Assembly (NCBI GenBank): GCA_002007465.1 | Contig: LNAC01001864.1 | Span: 1-64,000 of the forward strand | Source of the DNA: Ailurus styani | Lineage: Eukaryota > Chordata > Mammalia > Carnivora > Ailuridae | DNA length: 64,000 bases | Reading direction: 5' to 3' | In this document: positions 12,125 to 24,177 of the stretch, one piece after another | How positions within the stretch are numbered: position 1 is the first letter of the stretch | Layout: each line of letters starts with the position of its first letter | The notes under the pieces: model-generated | The model's database searches: none | The model's input: the letters and a program-made list of their open reading frames with translations, nothing else | Told to the model about the DNA's origin: nothing | Translations under genes and position numbers: made by a program

Positions 12125-12900
12125 AAATAAGATGATAAATATGATAGGCAGAACGCTAATATGGCCAGCATGATCTCCATCCCTGTGGTTATGCTCTGAA
12201 TAATCCACTCCCTTTGAGTATGGGTGGGACCTTCTAGCCAATAGAAGATAGAAAAGTGATGAGATGCCACCTACTTTATTAGATTGCATCAGATAGCTAA
12301 AGTATTGAGATATCATTCTCATGATCATGTTATGTTATTTAAGACTCTGTCTTAGCAAAAGACAGAAACCTTTGGCTGGCCTTGAGGAAGAAGCAAGCTG
12401 CTACGATAAAAACTGCCTAGGGAAAAGGTCCCATGGCCAAGTGCCTCAGTCCTAGGAATGAATTGAAGTTACCCACATCCACTTGAACTTAGAAGAGTAC
12501 CCTAACTAAGAGAATGGAATAGAGCCTACCTAACATGTTAATTGCCTTTAGTGAGCACAGGACAAACCTAGGACCTAGCTAAGCCTGCTCAGCCTCCTAC
12601 CCCACTCAAACCGTGAGATGATATAAGTTGTTTTAAAAACAGAAAATGTGGGCACCTGGGTGGCTCAGTGGGTTAAAGCCTCTGCCTTCGGCTCAGGTCA
12701 TGATCTCAGGGTCCTGAGATGGAGGCCCACATCGGGCTCTCGGCTCAGCAGAGAGCCTGCTTCCTCCTCTCTCTCTGCCCACCTCTCTGCCTACTTGTAA
12801 TCTCTGTCAAATAAATAAATAAAATCTTTAAAAAAAATAAAAATAAAATAAAAACAGAAAATGTTATGGTAACTTGTTATGCTGAAATAGAAAATTAATA
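12125..12900 (+). mobile_element. MLT1-like LTR split by a SINE
   Basis: Landmarks are 'ggaccttctagccaatag', 'ggccttgaggaagaagcaag', 'tcagtcctaggaatgaattg' and, beyond the SINE, a 3' end 'ggtaacttgttatgctgaaa' with 'agaaaattaata'. It resembles MLT1-class LTRs from memory. Confidence 0.6.
12650..12848 (+). mobile_element. CAN-SINE
   Basis: Flanked by taaaaacagaaaatgt at 12634-12649 and 12849-12864. It sits inside the LTR 3' region. Confidence 0.95.
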
Positions 12901-13214
12901 CCATAAACCTTAATATTTTATATTCAATATCTCAAGGGTACTCTCATTTTTTTCCCCAAATTTATGTTACCTGATTCTTAAAGCATTCAGGTGCATGCTT
13001 GTGGGACTCTTAACTCCATCCACTCACTGAAATGAGTGGTATGATGTTCTGGCAGTTATTAAAAAAAAGTTAACTTGTATAAAAAAAAAGTATTCCAATG
13101 TTAAGATGAAATAAAAGGTTATTTACCTTTCACTGGATCACATAAAAAAGAGTGAGCTCTATAGTTCACAATTTCACTTTTTTTATTTTATTTTTACACC
13201 TCTTATACCTTTCT

Positions 13215-13345
13215 GAGATAGAGAAGATATTGTTTTACCCATTTTAGTGACCAAAAATATAAAGCTCAATTAGGCTAAAAGGACTTGTCCAATGTCACAA
13301 AACTTAGTAAGAGCCTGTTATGACTCCCAATATGATTTTACTTCC
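13215..13345 (-). mobile_element. MIR fragment
   Basis: Reverse-oriented MIR pattern: 'ttttacccattttagtgacc', then 'aatgtcacaaaacttagtaa'. It lies about 300 bp from the CCDC7 exon at 13645. Confidence 0.6.
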
Positions 13346-13644
13346 TCCATGATATTACCTGTAGTTGAGTAAACCATGGTAATTTTCATAACCTTGACAA
13401 TAAACATGCTTGGATTTACCATTTTATTTTCTAGAACCTACTAAGAAAAGTCAACCAATAAGGAAGAACTACCTTAGAAAGAACTTTAATACACACATAC
13501 AAATATACACACATACACACACATCCCTATGTTCACATGCATACTAATGTGGCTATATATACAATTATCAGATATACACTAGTTAAATACACTAGTTAAA
13601 TATACTAGTTAAATTTAGATGCATAGAGAGAGTATGTGTCTTAC

Positions 13645-13699
13645 CTGGACTTGAAGCAAATCTCCTTTTATCTTAAGCTCCTTGACTAGAGACTTTTTC
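13645..13699 (-). CDS. CCDC7: CCDC7 exon (55 bp)
   Basis: The acceptor is 'tttttaataacag' and the donor is GTCCAG|gtaaga. One base completes a Glu codon with the upstream exon; 18 codons then read KKSLVKELKIKGDLLQVQ and end in phase 0. The human counterpart, from memory, has KEFKIKEDLDQVQ at this point. The next coding exon should start with a KVARLEIEN-like helix. I looked for it on the minus strand from 13.6 kb down to position 1 and did not see it, so it is probably outside the window. Confidence 0.83.
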
Positions 13700-13847
13700 C
13701 TGTTATTAAAAAGATTTTTTAAAAATATGGTATTTTAAATTGCACAACTGCTTTGCTTTCTTGAGTAGTACTTAAACCATTTTGAAATAAAATTTCTCAG
13801 AAGAAATTCATATTTTTAAGAATCCTAAATCCATATAAGTGATAAAT

Positions 13848-14058
13848 AATCAAATAACATTTCTCAGCTAATTTCTAATTGGTATGATTAAAATATGGAA
13901 GTGAGATAAGGCAAGGATTTTCAAAGTACATTGATCATTTTTTCCTCTATGGTCATCTTTTCTTATGTTTTCATTTAAATTCCAGTTAGTTAATATACAG
14001 TGTAATATTAGTTTCAAGTGTACAGTGCAGTGATTCAACACTTCCATACAATATCCAG
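13848..14058. repeat. Left arm of inverted repeat (CCDC7 intron + L1 3' end)
   Basis: Read in reverse complement, this arm matches 14512-14742. The outer part (13848-13970) is non-L1 sequence and about 93-95 percent identical by eye; the inner part (13975-14058) is the last bases of an L1 3' UTR on the minus strand, only about 83 percent identical. See findings. Confidence 0.8.
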
Positions 14059-14178
14059 TGCTCATTACAGTGCACTCCTTAATCCCCTATCACCTATTTA
14101 ACCCATCCCCTCACCCACTTCCCCTCTAGTAACCATCAGTTTGTTTTCTATATTTAAGAGTCTGTTTCTTAGTTTTCC
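13975..14178 (-). mobile_element. L1 3' UTR fragment
   Basis: Reverse L1 3' end: 'ctccttaatcccctatcacc', 'agtaaccatcagtttgtttt'. It abuts the next L1 segment in opposite orientation at about 14178. Confidence 0.85.
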
Positions 14179-14610
14179 AAAAACACAAGAAACAACAGGT
14201 GTTGGCAAGAATATGGAGAAATGGGAACACTCTTACACTATTGGTGGGAATGCAAACTGGTGCAGCCACTCTGGAAAATGATATGGAGGTTTCTCAAAAA
14301 GTTAAAAATAGAACTATCCTATGATCCAGTAAATTGCTCTGGTAGGTATTGACCCAAGAATACAAAAATACCAACTCAAAGGGATACATGAACCCTGATA
14401 TTTATAGCAACATTATCTACAATGGCCAAATTATGGAAACAGCCCAAGTGTCCACTGACTGATGAATGGATAAAGAAGATATGATGTGTATATATAGATA
14501 TACAAGTGCATTTATGATGAACAGGGGATGTTTTATGGAAATGTTGAATCACTGTATTATACACCTGAAACTAATATTGCACTGTATATCAAATAACTAG
14601 AATTTAAACA
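14179..14610 (+). mobile_element. L1 ORF2 C-terminus joined to 3' terminus
   Basis: It starts in ORF2 ('aacacaagaaacaacaggtg'), runs to about 14515, then jumps over about 300 bp of expected sequence to the extreme 3' end ('gaatcactgtattatacacc'). The missing middle, or a sister of it, lies at 14765-14950. Confidence 0.8.
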
Positions 14611-14742
14611 AAAACTTAAGAAAAGATGACCATAGAGGAAAAAATGATCAGTGTACTTTGAAAATCCTTGCCTTATCTCACTTCCACATTTTAATCATAC
14701 CAGTGAGAAATCAGCTTAAGAAATGTCATTCAACACACGCAT
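14512..14742. repeat. Right arm of inverted repeat
   Basis: Inverted match to 13848-14058. The shared core 'ttcaaagtaca', 'tgatcattttttcctctatg', 'gtcatcttttctta' can be read in opposite directions in the two arms. The loop is about 450 bp. Confidence 0.8.
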
Positions 14743-14764
14743 ACATACACATGCACACACACAC

Positions 14765-14950
14765 ACACACTGGAACACACACTGGAGTATTATTCAGACA
14801 TTAAAAAGAGTGAAATCTTGCCATTTGCAATGATGTGCATGGAGCTAGAGAATATTATGCTAAGCAAAATAAGTTAGAGAAATACAAATACTACATGTGA
14901 AATTTAAGAAATAAAACAAATAAGCAAAAGAAAAAAAGGAAAGAGAGTGA
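14765..14950 (+). mobile_element. L1 segment: ORF2 end and start of 3' UTR
   Basis: The sequence 'ggagtattattcagacatta' through 'atttaagaaataaaacaaat' supplies the part of the L1 absent from 14515. A short CA tract precedes it. Confidence 0.8.
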
Positions 14951-16974
14951 TCATCTTTTCTTCTCTAAGACTAAGTTCAAAGCTGTTTGTCCATTGAATT
15001 TCTTTTCAGAATTTGTGAAACTGTATAAAGATTGAATTCACAGTTTCATTTTAAAATTATATATTTATATTAGGATTTGACTAAAGCAAATTCAAAATGC
15101 AAAAAAGTTTTTATATTACTAAAAATATTCATTTAATAAAGCTACTTTACAATAATCTACATGCATAAAAAATAAATGATTTTATAAGTATAATCAAGAA
15201 GTACAGTAAAAAAATTAAAGAATAGCCCAGATTAAGGAGTCAATGTACAAATCACAAATCATTAGCCAAACCTTCAAGGAAACAATGTAAATCCTTTGGT
15301 CCCTAAAATGATTTTCAGATTTAATTGTTTACTTATTCCTTAATATCTTATGATTCATTCTCCTCTTCTAAACCACCTTTAGCTCTTTGTTCTTCCTTTC
15401 TCAGCACTCTTCCACCATCATATCCTAGTCTGTTTATAAAACTATGTATTACATAGTGTTATATATTTTTAGAAACTGTTAATAAGTTATGTTTATATGA
15501 CCTTAAAATGTTTGTATAAAATGAAAATATAAATTAACAAGGAAAAAATATTAACATGCAACTTTATGTCTTACTCTTCTGACTCCTCGGGTTTTCCTTT
15601 GTCTTTTCTCTTCTCAGTTTTTATAGTTTTCTTTGTCCTGTTGTATGTAGACTTTGTTTTCTGCATAATTTTAGGTAAGCCAGAAATAGATAGTTAATGA
15701 GGTAATAAATTAGAGGGAAATAAAAGCTAATAGACACTACTAAGATTTCAATTTTACTTTGAGAATCACTATGCTATGTCTCAAGGACAATTATCTAAAC
15801 AGAAGGAAAGCAAAATTAAGGATATAGTCAGAATGTTTCTTATGGCAATTTACTGAATATAAATTGTATATAAGCTAATATATATCCAAAAATTAAGTTC
15901 CCCTAACAAATTACAGACAGTTCTATAATTAACATATGCCTTCCTGAAAATCATCTCACTATGAAAAATCATGTGCTAAAAACTTGAGAATATATGAGAG
16001 AAATGAGGTAAGGTGCCCATCACGCAAAAAAAAACACTGCCAATGATACAATTTTTAAAAAATAGAAACCTAATAAAACCAGTTCTGTTTTACACAGGTA
16101 AATTATTTAAGAAACACATAGTATGAAAAATATAGCTAGCTCTTTTATCATGAGGAAGACTTTAAACTCGTTTGTGGAAGTGTGCATTAAATAGATTGTA
16201 ACTTGTTATTGTGCAGTTTTGGAAGAAGGTTATCTGAAATTGGATGAAAATTTGTAACAGATGTGGACTGGTGTGGTACACTACAAACACTGTGAACCAA
16301 GAGAGTGTATAGAGTCAATTTTCTGCTTTTACCTAGTACTTTTTGCAGATGAAATTGTGCACAAACACATGTAAAGTTCATATTATTCAAAATTCATCAT
16401 ACTTGGTTCAAATTGTGTTCAAACAAATTTGCATTTCAAAGCAAATACAGGAGAACTAACCACATAATTTAAAGTATTCTCAAACTACAATGAAGTACCA
16501 GGTTACTTTATACAAGAAATTGAGAAAAAAACTTTAAAAATCAGATTATGGTAATTTTTACATGGCCTTAATAATAGAGACCTATTAAGGCATGCATTCG
16601 GTGTTTATTTCCTTTTTTATACCACAACTCCTAAGAGACAGAAATTCACTAGTGGCAAAGTTCTCATAAGTTATACAAAAAGTATAATAATTTCTCTTAA
16701 AATATAAAAAATAAGTAAAATAATGAATTTTTAATGAGACTTCTTAAGGTCCCCAAGTAACATTCTGGTTTAAACATGAGTTTTGGGATATATTCCCTAT
16801 ATGGAAAAATCTAATATATACTGATAATCAAAAAATACTTTAAAAATGAAAAGGAGAAAGATTAAAAAATAGTGAACAAAAAATGATCAATAGATCATGA
16901 ATGAGTTGTGAGAAAACTTCAAGTGACTAATATGCTTATAACTGCAGTACATGATGGAGTAAAGAGGTAAAGAA
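14951..16974. other. CCDC7 intron, AT-rich, without recognised repeats (exon at 15575-15660 aside)
   Basis: No L1, SINE or LTR landmarks are visible. This is the longest low-repeat stretch in the window and surrounds the Lys-rich exon. Confidence 0.5.
15575..15660 (-). CDS. CCDC7: CCDC7 Lys-rich exon (86 bp)
   Basis: The exon follows the acceptor 'aaaattatgcag' and ends at the donor AGAAGA|gtaaga. In the frame dictated by the previous exon it reads KTKSTYNRTKKTIKTEKRKD and then KGKPEESE, leaving two bases. The peptide is highly basic and then acidic, and probably disordered or a charged linker between coiled coils. The NRTKK...KKDKGK pattern follows ELQKLK in human CCDC7 as I remember it. 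It was this match, found after the upstream exons, that turned the gene call from a guess into a confident one. The preceding 23-kb intron holds L1 A and L1 E. Confidence 0.85.
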
Positions 16975-17218
16975 AGAATATAAATATTTGAAAAAACAAT
17001 GGCCAAATTTTCTTTTCAAATTTGACAAGAACTTCATAGCCACAAACCCACAACTATATAAGGAAAACTACCTCCAAGCCATAAAAAAATTATTAAAAAC
17101 TGTGATAAGGATAAAATCTTAAAACCAGAGGAGGAGAGTAGATTATATATAAGGATAAAATGGACAGCAGACTTCTTTTCAGAAACAAGGTAAACCAGAG
17201 ACAAGGAAAAATACCTTT
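16975..17218 (+). mobile_element. Ancient L1/HAL1-like ORF1 remnant, left part
   Basis: Residual ORF1-like text ('ggacagcagacttcttttca', 'gaaacaaggtaaaccagaga') is split by L1 A and resumes at 24227 ('caaagaatgtcaaacctaga'). The adjacent, continuous frame-like order on both sides shows it was one element before L1 A landed. Confidence 0.65.
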
Positions 17219-17401
17219 AAATACTAGAAGAGGAGGAGGAGCAAGATGGCGGAGAAGTAGGAGACATAATAATCATCATCAGGTCCCAGAAATTCACTCA
17301 AATAGTTATCAAACCATTCTGAACACCTACAAATTCAACAGGAGACTGAAGAGAAGAAGAGCAGCAATTCTAGGAACAGAAAATTGACCACTTTCCAGAA
17401 G

Positions 17402-18675
17402 GTAGGATGTGCAGAGAAGTGAATCTGAAGCAATGGGAAGATAGACCCCAGGGGGAAGGGCTGGCTCCTGGCAAGTGAGAGAGCAACAGAGCACAAAATT
17501 GGAACTTTTAAAAGTCTGCTCCACTGAGGGAAATTGCCCCAGAGGCTAAGCGGGGGGTGATGCCCTCGTGGAGACAGTGTGGTCTCAGGACCCACGGGAA
17601 CACAAAAACACCAGGGGTGTCTGAGCGCAACAGAGCTCCCAGGTACCAGAGAGAAGCCCTCTCTCAGCTCGGTGTTACCTTGGGCCATGATACAAAGCAC
17701 AGTTGGGCCACTGCTCTTTGAGTGGGGACAACACAGGTGGCAGATCCGAAAAGACCCCCTCCATCCTCCTCTGGGATGAGCGGCATGGGAGCGGCTGCAG
17801 GAATCTGCTGAGTTTAGAGACTGTAAATAGGGCCACGTGCCAAAGATAGAAACGCTCAGTCACAGGTTGGTGACCTCAGAGTGAAGCCGGAGACCAGGGA
17901 CACAGGAGAGACTGACTGCTTTTCTCTGAGGACACTGAGGAGGGAGGTCTCGAGCTCGCAGCTCCTCCAGGTCGGAGATTAGGAGGGCAGAATTTTCATT
18001 CCCATCCTCCAAAGCTGTATGGAAATCGTTCAGGGGAAAAAAGCTCCTGAGAGTGAAGCCAAGCCAATTACTTAGCCTGGCCCCGGGTGAGACTGGTCCA
18101 TTCCGCCTCAGGCAAAAACACTTGAGAATCACAGCAACAGGCCCCTCCCCCAGAAGATCAGCAAGAACATCTAGCCAAGACCAAGTTCACAGATTGCTGA
18201 GAATTGTGGAACTCCAGAGCTAGGGGAATGCAACACAGAGAATTCACGGCTTTTTCCCTATGATCCTTCAGTTGTTCAAAGTTAAATTCTTTGAATTTTA
18301 TTTTTTTCTTACTCTTTTAAATTTTTTCCTCTTTCCTACTTTTAATGTTTTTGAACTATTATATCTTATCAATACTTTTTAATCTTTTAAAATATTCATT
18401 GTTACAGTCATATTTTATCCCCTCATTTTATTTAACCTTATTTTTTGTATACATATAGGGTCTGTTTAACTCACTAGTCTAATAGATACAGATAGAGATA
18501 GATATAGAGATAGAGATAGAGTCAAAGACAGAGACAGATATAGAAACAGAAATAGATAATATAGATATACATATAGGGTTTTGGTTTTTTTTGTTTGTTT
18601 GTTTTTCTGTTTTTGATTGTATCTGTTTTTTCTTTGTTTTCTGGATTCATCCGTCTTTCTTCTCCCCACCTTCAG
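17402..18675 (+). other. Intron-like interval in L1 A 5' UTR
   Basis: It starts ...AGAAG|gtagga and ends in a pyrimidine tract, tctccccaccttcag|gt. The interval corresponds to what is missing from L1 B. The first part (17400-18240) is notably GC-rich against the AT-rich surroundings, as expected for an L1 promoter region. Confidence 0.55.
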
Positions 18676-18768
18676 GTCTCTTCTGATTAGGTTAGTGTAT
18701 ATTTTTCTGGGGTCATTGCTACCCATTAGTATTTTGTTCTCTCATCCATCTATTCTTATATCCATAAA

Positions 18769-19689
18769 ATGACAAGACGGAAAAAATTAACTCCCCCCCC
18801 CAAAAAAAGAACAAGAGGCAGTAACAATGACTAGGGACCTATTAAAGCGGACATTAGTAATATGACAGAACTAGAGTTCAGAATGATGATTATCAAGGTG
18901 CTGGATGGCCTCGACAAAACCATGGAAGATAATAGAGAAGCCCTCTCCAGAGAAATAAAAATCCGTTCTAGAGAAATAAAATAACTAAAATCTAACCAAG
19001 CTGAAATCCAAAGGGCTATTAATGAGGTGCAATCGAAAATGGAGGCTCTTACTGCTAGGATAAATGAGACAGAAGAGAGAATTCGTGATTTAGAAAACAA
19101 GATGTCAGAGAATAAAGAAGAGGAGGAAAAGAGAGACAACTACTGGACCATGAAGGGAGAATTCAATAGATAAGTGATACCATAAGATGAAACAATATTA
19201 GAATAATTGGGATCCCAGAAGAAGAAGAGAGACAGAGGGGGTCAGAAACTATATTGGAACAAATTATAGAAGAGAAGTTCCCTAATTTGGTGAAGAGAAC
19301 AAGCATCAAAATCCAGGAGGCACAGAGAACCCCCATTCAGAATCAATAAAAATAGGTCCACACCCCGTCATCTAATAGTAAAACTTACAAGTCTTAGTGA
19401 CAAAGAGAAAATCCTGAAAGCAGCTCAGGACAAGAGGTCTATAACATAAAATGGTAGAAATATTAGACTGACAGCGGACCTATCCACAGAGACCTGGCAG
19501 ACCAGAAAGAACTGGCATGATACATTCAGAACACTAAACGAGAAAAATATGCAGCCAAGAATACTATATCCAGCTAGGCTGTCATTGAAAATACAAGGAG
19601 AGATAAAAAGCTTCCGGGACAAACAAAAACTAGAGGAAATTGCAAACACCAAACCAGCTGTACGAGAAATATTGAAAGGGGTCCTCTAA
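18769..19689 (+). pseudogene. L1 A ORF1 (broken)
   Basis: ORF1 encodes the L1 RNA-binding, trimer-forming nucleic acid chaperone. The ATG opens MTRRKK-like sequence, a C-run (18792-18801) shifts the frame, and further stops occur in the coiled-coil region. The RRM and C-terminal region are recognisable by DNA ('cagacctggcagaccagaaa' zone) up to a stop after ILKGVL. Confidence 0.8.
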
Positions 19690-19799
19690 GCAAAGAAAAC
19701 CTAAAAGAAACATAGACCATAAAGGAAGAAAAAGAATATACAATAACAGCCACCTTACAGGCAATACAACGGCTCTAAATTCAAATCTCTAAATAGTCA

Positions 19800-19871
19800 C
19801 TATGAATGTAAATGAACTAAATGCCCCAACTAAAAGACACAGGGTATCAGAATGGATTAAAAAAACAAGAC
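19800..19871 (+). repeat. 72-bp direct repeat, copy 1
   Basis: Identical base for base to 19981-20052. This copy is in its native place at the start of ORF2. Confidence 0.95.
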
Positions 19872-19980
19872 CCATTGATATGCTGACTACAAGAAATTCA
19901 TCTTACACGCAAAGACACCTCCAGATTTAAAGTGAGGGGGTGGAAAACAATTTACCATGTCAATGGACAGCAAAAGAAAG

Positions 19981-20052
19981 CTATGAATGTAAATGAACTA
20001 AATGCCCCAACTAAAAGACACAGGGTATCAGAATGGATTAAAAAAACAAGAC
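19981..20052 (+). repeat. 72-bp direct repeat, copy 2 (replaces native ORF2 sequence)
   Basis: It stands where L1 B has about 80 bp starting GVAILISDK. The edges share short homology with the replaced text (ct..gaatg; gacactatatc). Confidence 0.9.
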
Positions 20053-23000
20053 ACTATATCATACTAAAAGGATCTGTCCAACAAGAAGATCTAACAATCA
20101 TAAATAGCTATGCCCCTAACATGGGAGCAGTCAATTATATAAACCGATTAATAACAAAATCAAAGAAACACATTGACAATAATACAATAATAGTAGGGGA
20201 TTTTAACACCCCCCTTACTGAAATGGACAGATCATCGAAACAAAACATCAATGAGGAAATAAAGGCTTTAAATAACACCCTGGACCAGTTGGACATCACA
20301 GAGATATTCAGAACATTCCATCCCAAAACAACAGAAAACACATTCGTCTATAGTGCATATGGAACATTCTCAAGAATAGACCACCTTCTGGGTCACAAAT
20401 CAGATCCCAACAGGTACCAAAATTTTGAGATCATTCCCTGCATACTTTCAAGACCACAATGCTCTGAAACTAGAAGTCAACCACAAGAGGAAAGTTGGAA
20501 AGAACTCAAATACATGGAGGCTAAAGAACACCCTACTCAAGAATGAATGGGTCAACCAGGAAATTAAAGAAGAATTAAAAAAATTCATTGAAACAAATGA
20601 AAATGAAAACACAACTGTTCAAAATCTTTGGGACACAGCAAAAGCAGTCCTAAGAGGAAAGTATATAGCAATACAAGCCTGTCTCAAGAAACAAGAAAGG
20701 TCTCAAGTACACAACCTAACTCTACACCTACAAAAGCTAAAGAACAGCAAAGAAAGCCTACACCCAACAGGAAAAGAGAAATCATAAAGATCAGAGCAGA
20801 AATCAATGAAATAGAAACCAAAAGAACAGTAGAACAAATCAAAGAAACTAGGAGCTAGTTCTTTGAAAGAATTAATAACATTGATAAAACCCTGGCCAGA
20901 CTTATCCAAAAGAAAAGAGAAAGGACTCAAATCAATAAAATCATGAATGAAAGAGGAGAGATCACAACCAACACCAAAGAAATACAAACAATTATAAGAA
21001 CATATTATGAGCAACTCTACACCAGAAAATTTGACAATCTGGAAGAAATGGATGCATTCTTAGAGAAATATAAACTACCAAAACTGAACCAGGAAGAAAT
21101 TGAAGATATGAGTAGACCCATAATCAGAAAGGAGACTGAAGCAGTCATCAAAAATCTCCCAACAAAGAAGAGCCCAGGGCCAGATGGCTTCCCAGGGGAA
21201 TTCTACCAAATATTCAAAGAAGAATTAATACCTATTCTCCTGAAACTGTTCCAAAAAACAGAATTGGAAGGAAAACTTCCAAACTCCTTTTATGAGGCCA
21301 GCATTACCTTGATCCCCAAACCAGGCAAAGACCCCATCAAGAAGGAGAATTACAGACCAATATCTTTGATGAATACGGATGCAAAAATCCTCAACAAAAT
21401 ACTAGCCAAGTAGGATCCAACAGCACATTTAAAGGATTATTCACCACGAAAAGTGGGATTTATTCCTGGGATGCAAGGTTGGTTTAACATTCGCCAATCA
21501 ATCAATGTGATACAAGACATTAATAAAAGAAAGAACAAGAACCATATGATCCTCTCAATAGATGCTGAAAAAGCATTTGACAAAGTACAGCACCCTTTCT
21601 TAATCAAAACTCTTCATAGTGTAGGCATAGAGGGTACATACCTCAATATCATCAAAGCCATCTACAAAAAACCCACAGCGAATATCATTCTCAATGGAGA
21701 AAAACCTAGAGCTTTCCCCCTAAACACAGGAACACAGCAGGGCTGTCAACTATCATCACTGCCATTCAACATATTACTAGAGGTCCTGGCCTCAGCATTC
21801 AGACAACAAAAAGAAATGAAAGGCATCCCAATTGGCAAGGAAGAAGTCAAACTCTCACTCTTTGCAGATGATATGATACTTTATGTGGAAAACCCAAAGG
21901 ACTCCACTCCAAAACTGCTAGCACTCATACAGGAATTCAGTCAAGTGTCAGGATATAAAATCAATGCACAGAAATCAGTTGCATTTCTATATACCAACAA
22001 CAAAACAGAAGAAAGAGAAATTAAAGAGTCAATCCCATTTACAATTGCACCCAAAACCATAAGATACCTAGGAATAAACCTAACCAAAGAGGCAAAGAAT
22101 CTGTATTCAGAAAACTATAAAGTACTCATGAAAGAAATTGAGGAAGACACAAAGAAGTGGAAAAACATTCCATGCTCATGGATGGGTAGAATAAATATTG
22201 TGAAAATGTCGATGCTACCTACAGCAAACTACACATTCAATGCTATCCCCATCAAAATACCAGCAATTTATTTCAAAGAAATGGAACAAATAATCCTAAA
22301 ATTTATATGGAACCAGAAAAGACCCCGAATAGCCAAAGGAATGTTGAAAAAAAAAAGCAAAGTTGGCGGCATCACAATTCCNTCACAATTCCAGAATTCA
22401 AGCACTATTACAAAGCACTCATCATCAAGACAGTATGGTACTGGCATAGAAACAGACACATAGAGCAGTGGGACAGAATAGACAGCCCAGAAATGGACAC
22501 TCAATTCTATGGTCAACTAATCTTTGACAAAGCAGGCAAGAATGTCCAGTGGGAAAAAGTCTCTTCAACAAATGGTGTTGGGAAAACTGGTCAGCCACAT
22601 GCAGAAAAATGAAACTGGATCATTTCCTGACACCACACACAAAAATAGACTCAAAATGGATAAAAGACCTCAATGTGAGAAAGGAATCCANTCCTCCAAG
22701 TTAGAAAGGAATCCATCAAAATCCTTGAGAAGAACACAGGCAGCAACCTCTTCGACCACAACCGCAGAAACTTGTTCCTAGGAACATCACCAAAAGCAAG
22801 GGAAGCAAGGGCAAAAATGAACTATTGGGACTTCATCAAGATTAAAAGCTTTTGCACAGCAAAGGAAACAGTCAACAAAACCAAAAGACAACTGACAGAA
22901 TGGGAGAAGATATTTGCAAATGACATATCAGATAAAGGGCTAGTATCCAAAATCTATAAAGAGCTTCTCAAACTCAACACCCATAAAACAAATAACCCAG

Positions 23001-24044
23001 TCAAGAAATGGGCAGAAGACATGAACAGACATTTCTCCAAAGAAGACATCCAAATGGCCAACAGACACATGAGAAAGTGCTCAACATCACTCGGCATCAG
23101 AGAAATACAAATCAAAACCACAGTGAGATACCACCTCTCACCAGTCAGAATGGCTAAAATCCACAAGTCAGGAAACAACAGATGTTGGCGAGGATGCGGA
23201 CAAAGGGGAACCCTCCTACACTGTTGGTGGGAATGCAAGCTGGTGCAGCCACTCTGGAAAACAGTATGGAGATTCCTCAAAAAGTTGAAAATGGAGCTAC
23301 CCTACGACCCAGCAATCGCACTACTGGGTAATTACCCTAAAGTTACAAAGGTAGTGATCCTCGGGGGCACATGCACCTGAATGTTTATAGCAGCAATGTC
23401 CACAATAGCCAAACTATGGAAAGAACCTAGATGTCCATCAACAGATGAATGGATAAAGAAGATGTGGTATATATATACAATGGAATATTATGCAGCTATC
23501 AAAAGAAACGAAATCTTGCCATTNCACCTGAATGTTTATAGCAGCAATGTCCACAATAGCCAAACTATGGAAGAACCTAGATGTCCATCAACAGATGAAT
23601 GGATAAAGAAGATGTGGTGTGTATATATATACCATGGAATACTACGCAGTCATCAAAAGAAATGAAATCTTGCCGTTTGCAGCAACATGGAAGGAAATAG
23701 AGAGTATTATGCTAAGCAAAATAAGTCAATCAGAGGAATACAATTATCATATGATCTCTCTGATATGAGGAACTTGAGGGGCAGGGTGGAGGGTTGTGGG
23801 GGGTAGGGAGGGAGAAATAATGAAACAAGATGTGATCAGAAAGGAGAGAAACCATAAGAGACTCTTAATCTCACAAAACATACTGAATGTTACTGGGGGG
23901 TGGGAGGATAGGGATAGGGTGGATGGGTCATAGACATTGGGTAGGGTTTGGCTATGGTAAGTGCTGTGAAAGGAGCAAGCCTGATGATTCATAGACCTGT
24001 ACCCCTGGGGCAAATAATAAAAAAAGAAAAAGAAAAAGAAAAAG

Positions 24045-24172
24045 AAATCCTTTCCTTTCCTTAACCCCCCCCCACCTTCCAAGTATATAATCAGTTGCCC
24101 TCCACAACATTTTTGCAGCTCTTTCTTGACCACAGATCCTGTCCTCGTGCTTAAATAAAACCACCATTTTGC
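24045..24172 (+). mobile_element. Transduced LTR segment with polyadenylation signal
   Basis: This non-L1 segment lies between the L1 A-rich tail and the AAAT tail. It has the layout of a gammaretrovirus-like LTR R region: 'aagtatataatcag', then CTTAAATAAAACCACC, ending 17 nt after AATAAA. Its order of blocks matches the LTR at about 30070-30190 in this window. The read is an L1 transcript that bypassed its own weak signal and was cleaved at an LTR signal downstream of the source element. Confidence 0.75.
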
Positions 24173-24177
24173 ACCAA

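Larger units (their letters stand above)
19757..23750 (+). pseudogene. L1 A ORF2 (broken, gap-ridden)
   Basis: ORF2 codes for endonuclease, reverse transcriptase and a Cys-rich tail. Endonuclease text is disrupted by a 72-bp repeat that replaces native sequence (19981-20052). Open pieces cover YAPNMGA/DFNTPL (endonuclease, 19932-20546), the RT start (20943-21413), the RT core with FADDMILY (21453-22380) and the C-terminal part (22772-23380, with the CX3CX7HX4C motif). A stop after ILAK at 21411-21413 and single-N gaps at 22382, 22691 and 23524 break the frame. Confidence 0.85.

Noticed and set aside
13115..13150. Possible tiny minus-strand exon with an AAAG|gtaaat donor
   Set aside because: No coding match to the expected CCDC7 continuation, and the implied exon would be only a few bases.
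17335..18132. Several ORFs of 60-120 codons on both strands in a GC-rich block
   Set aside because: This is the L1 A 5' UTR, where few stops occur because of base composition.
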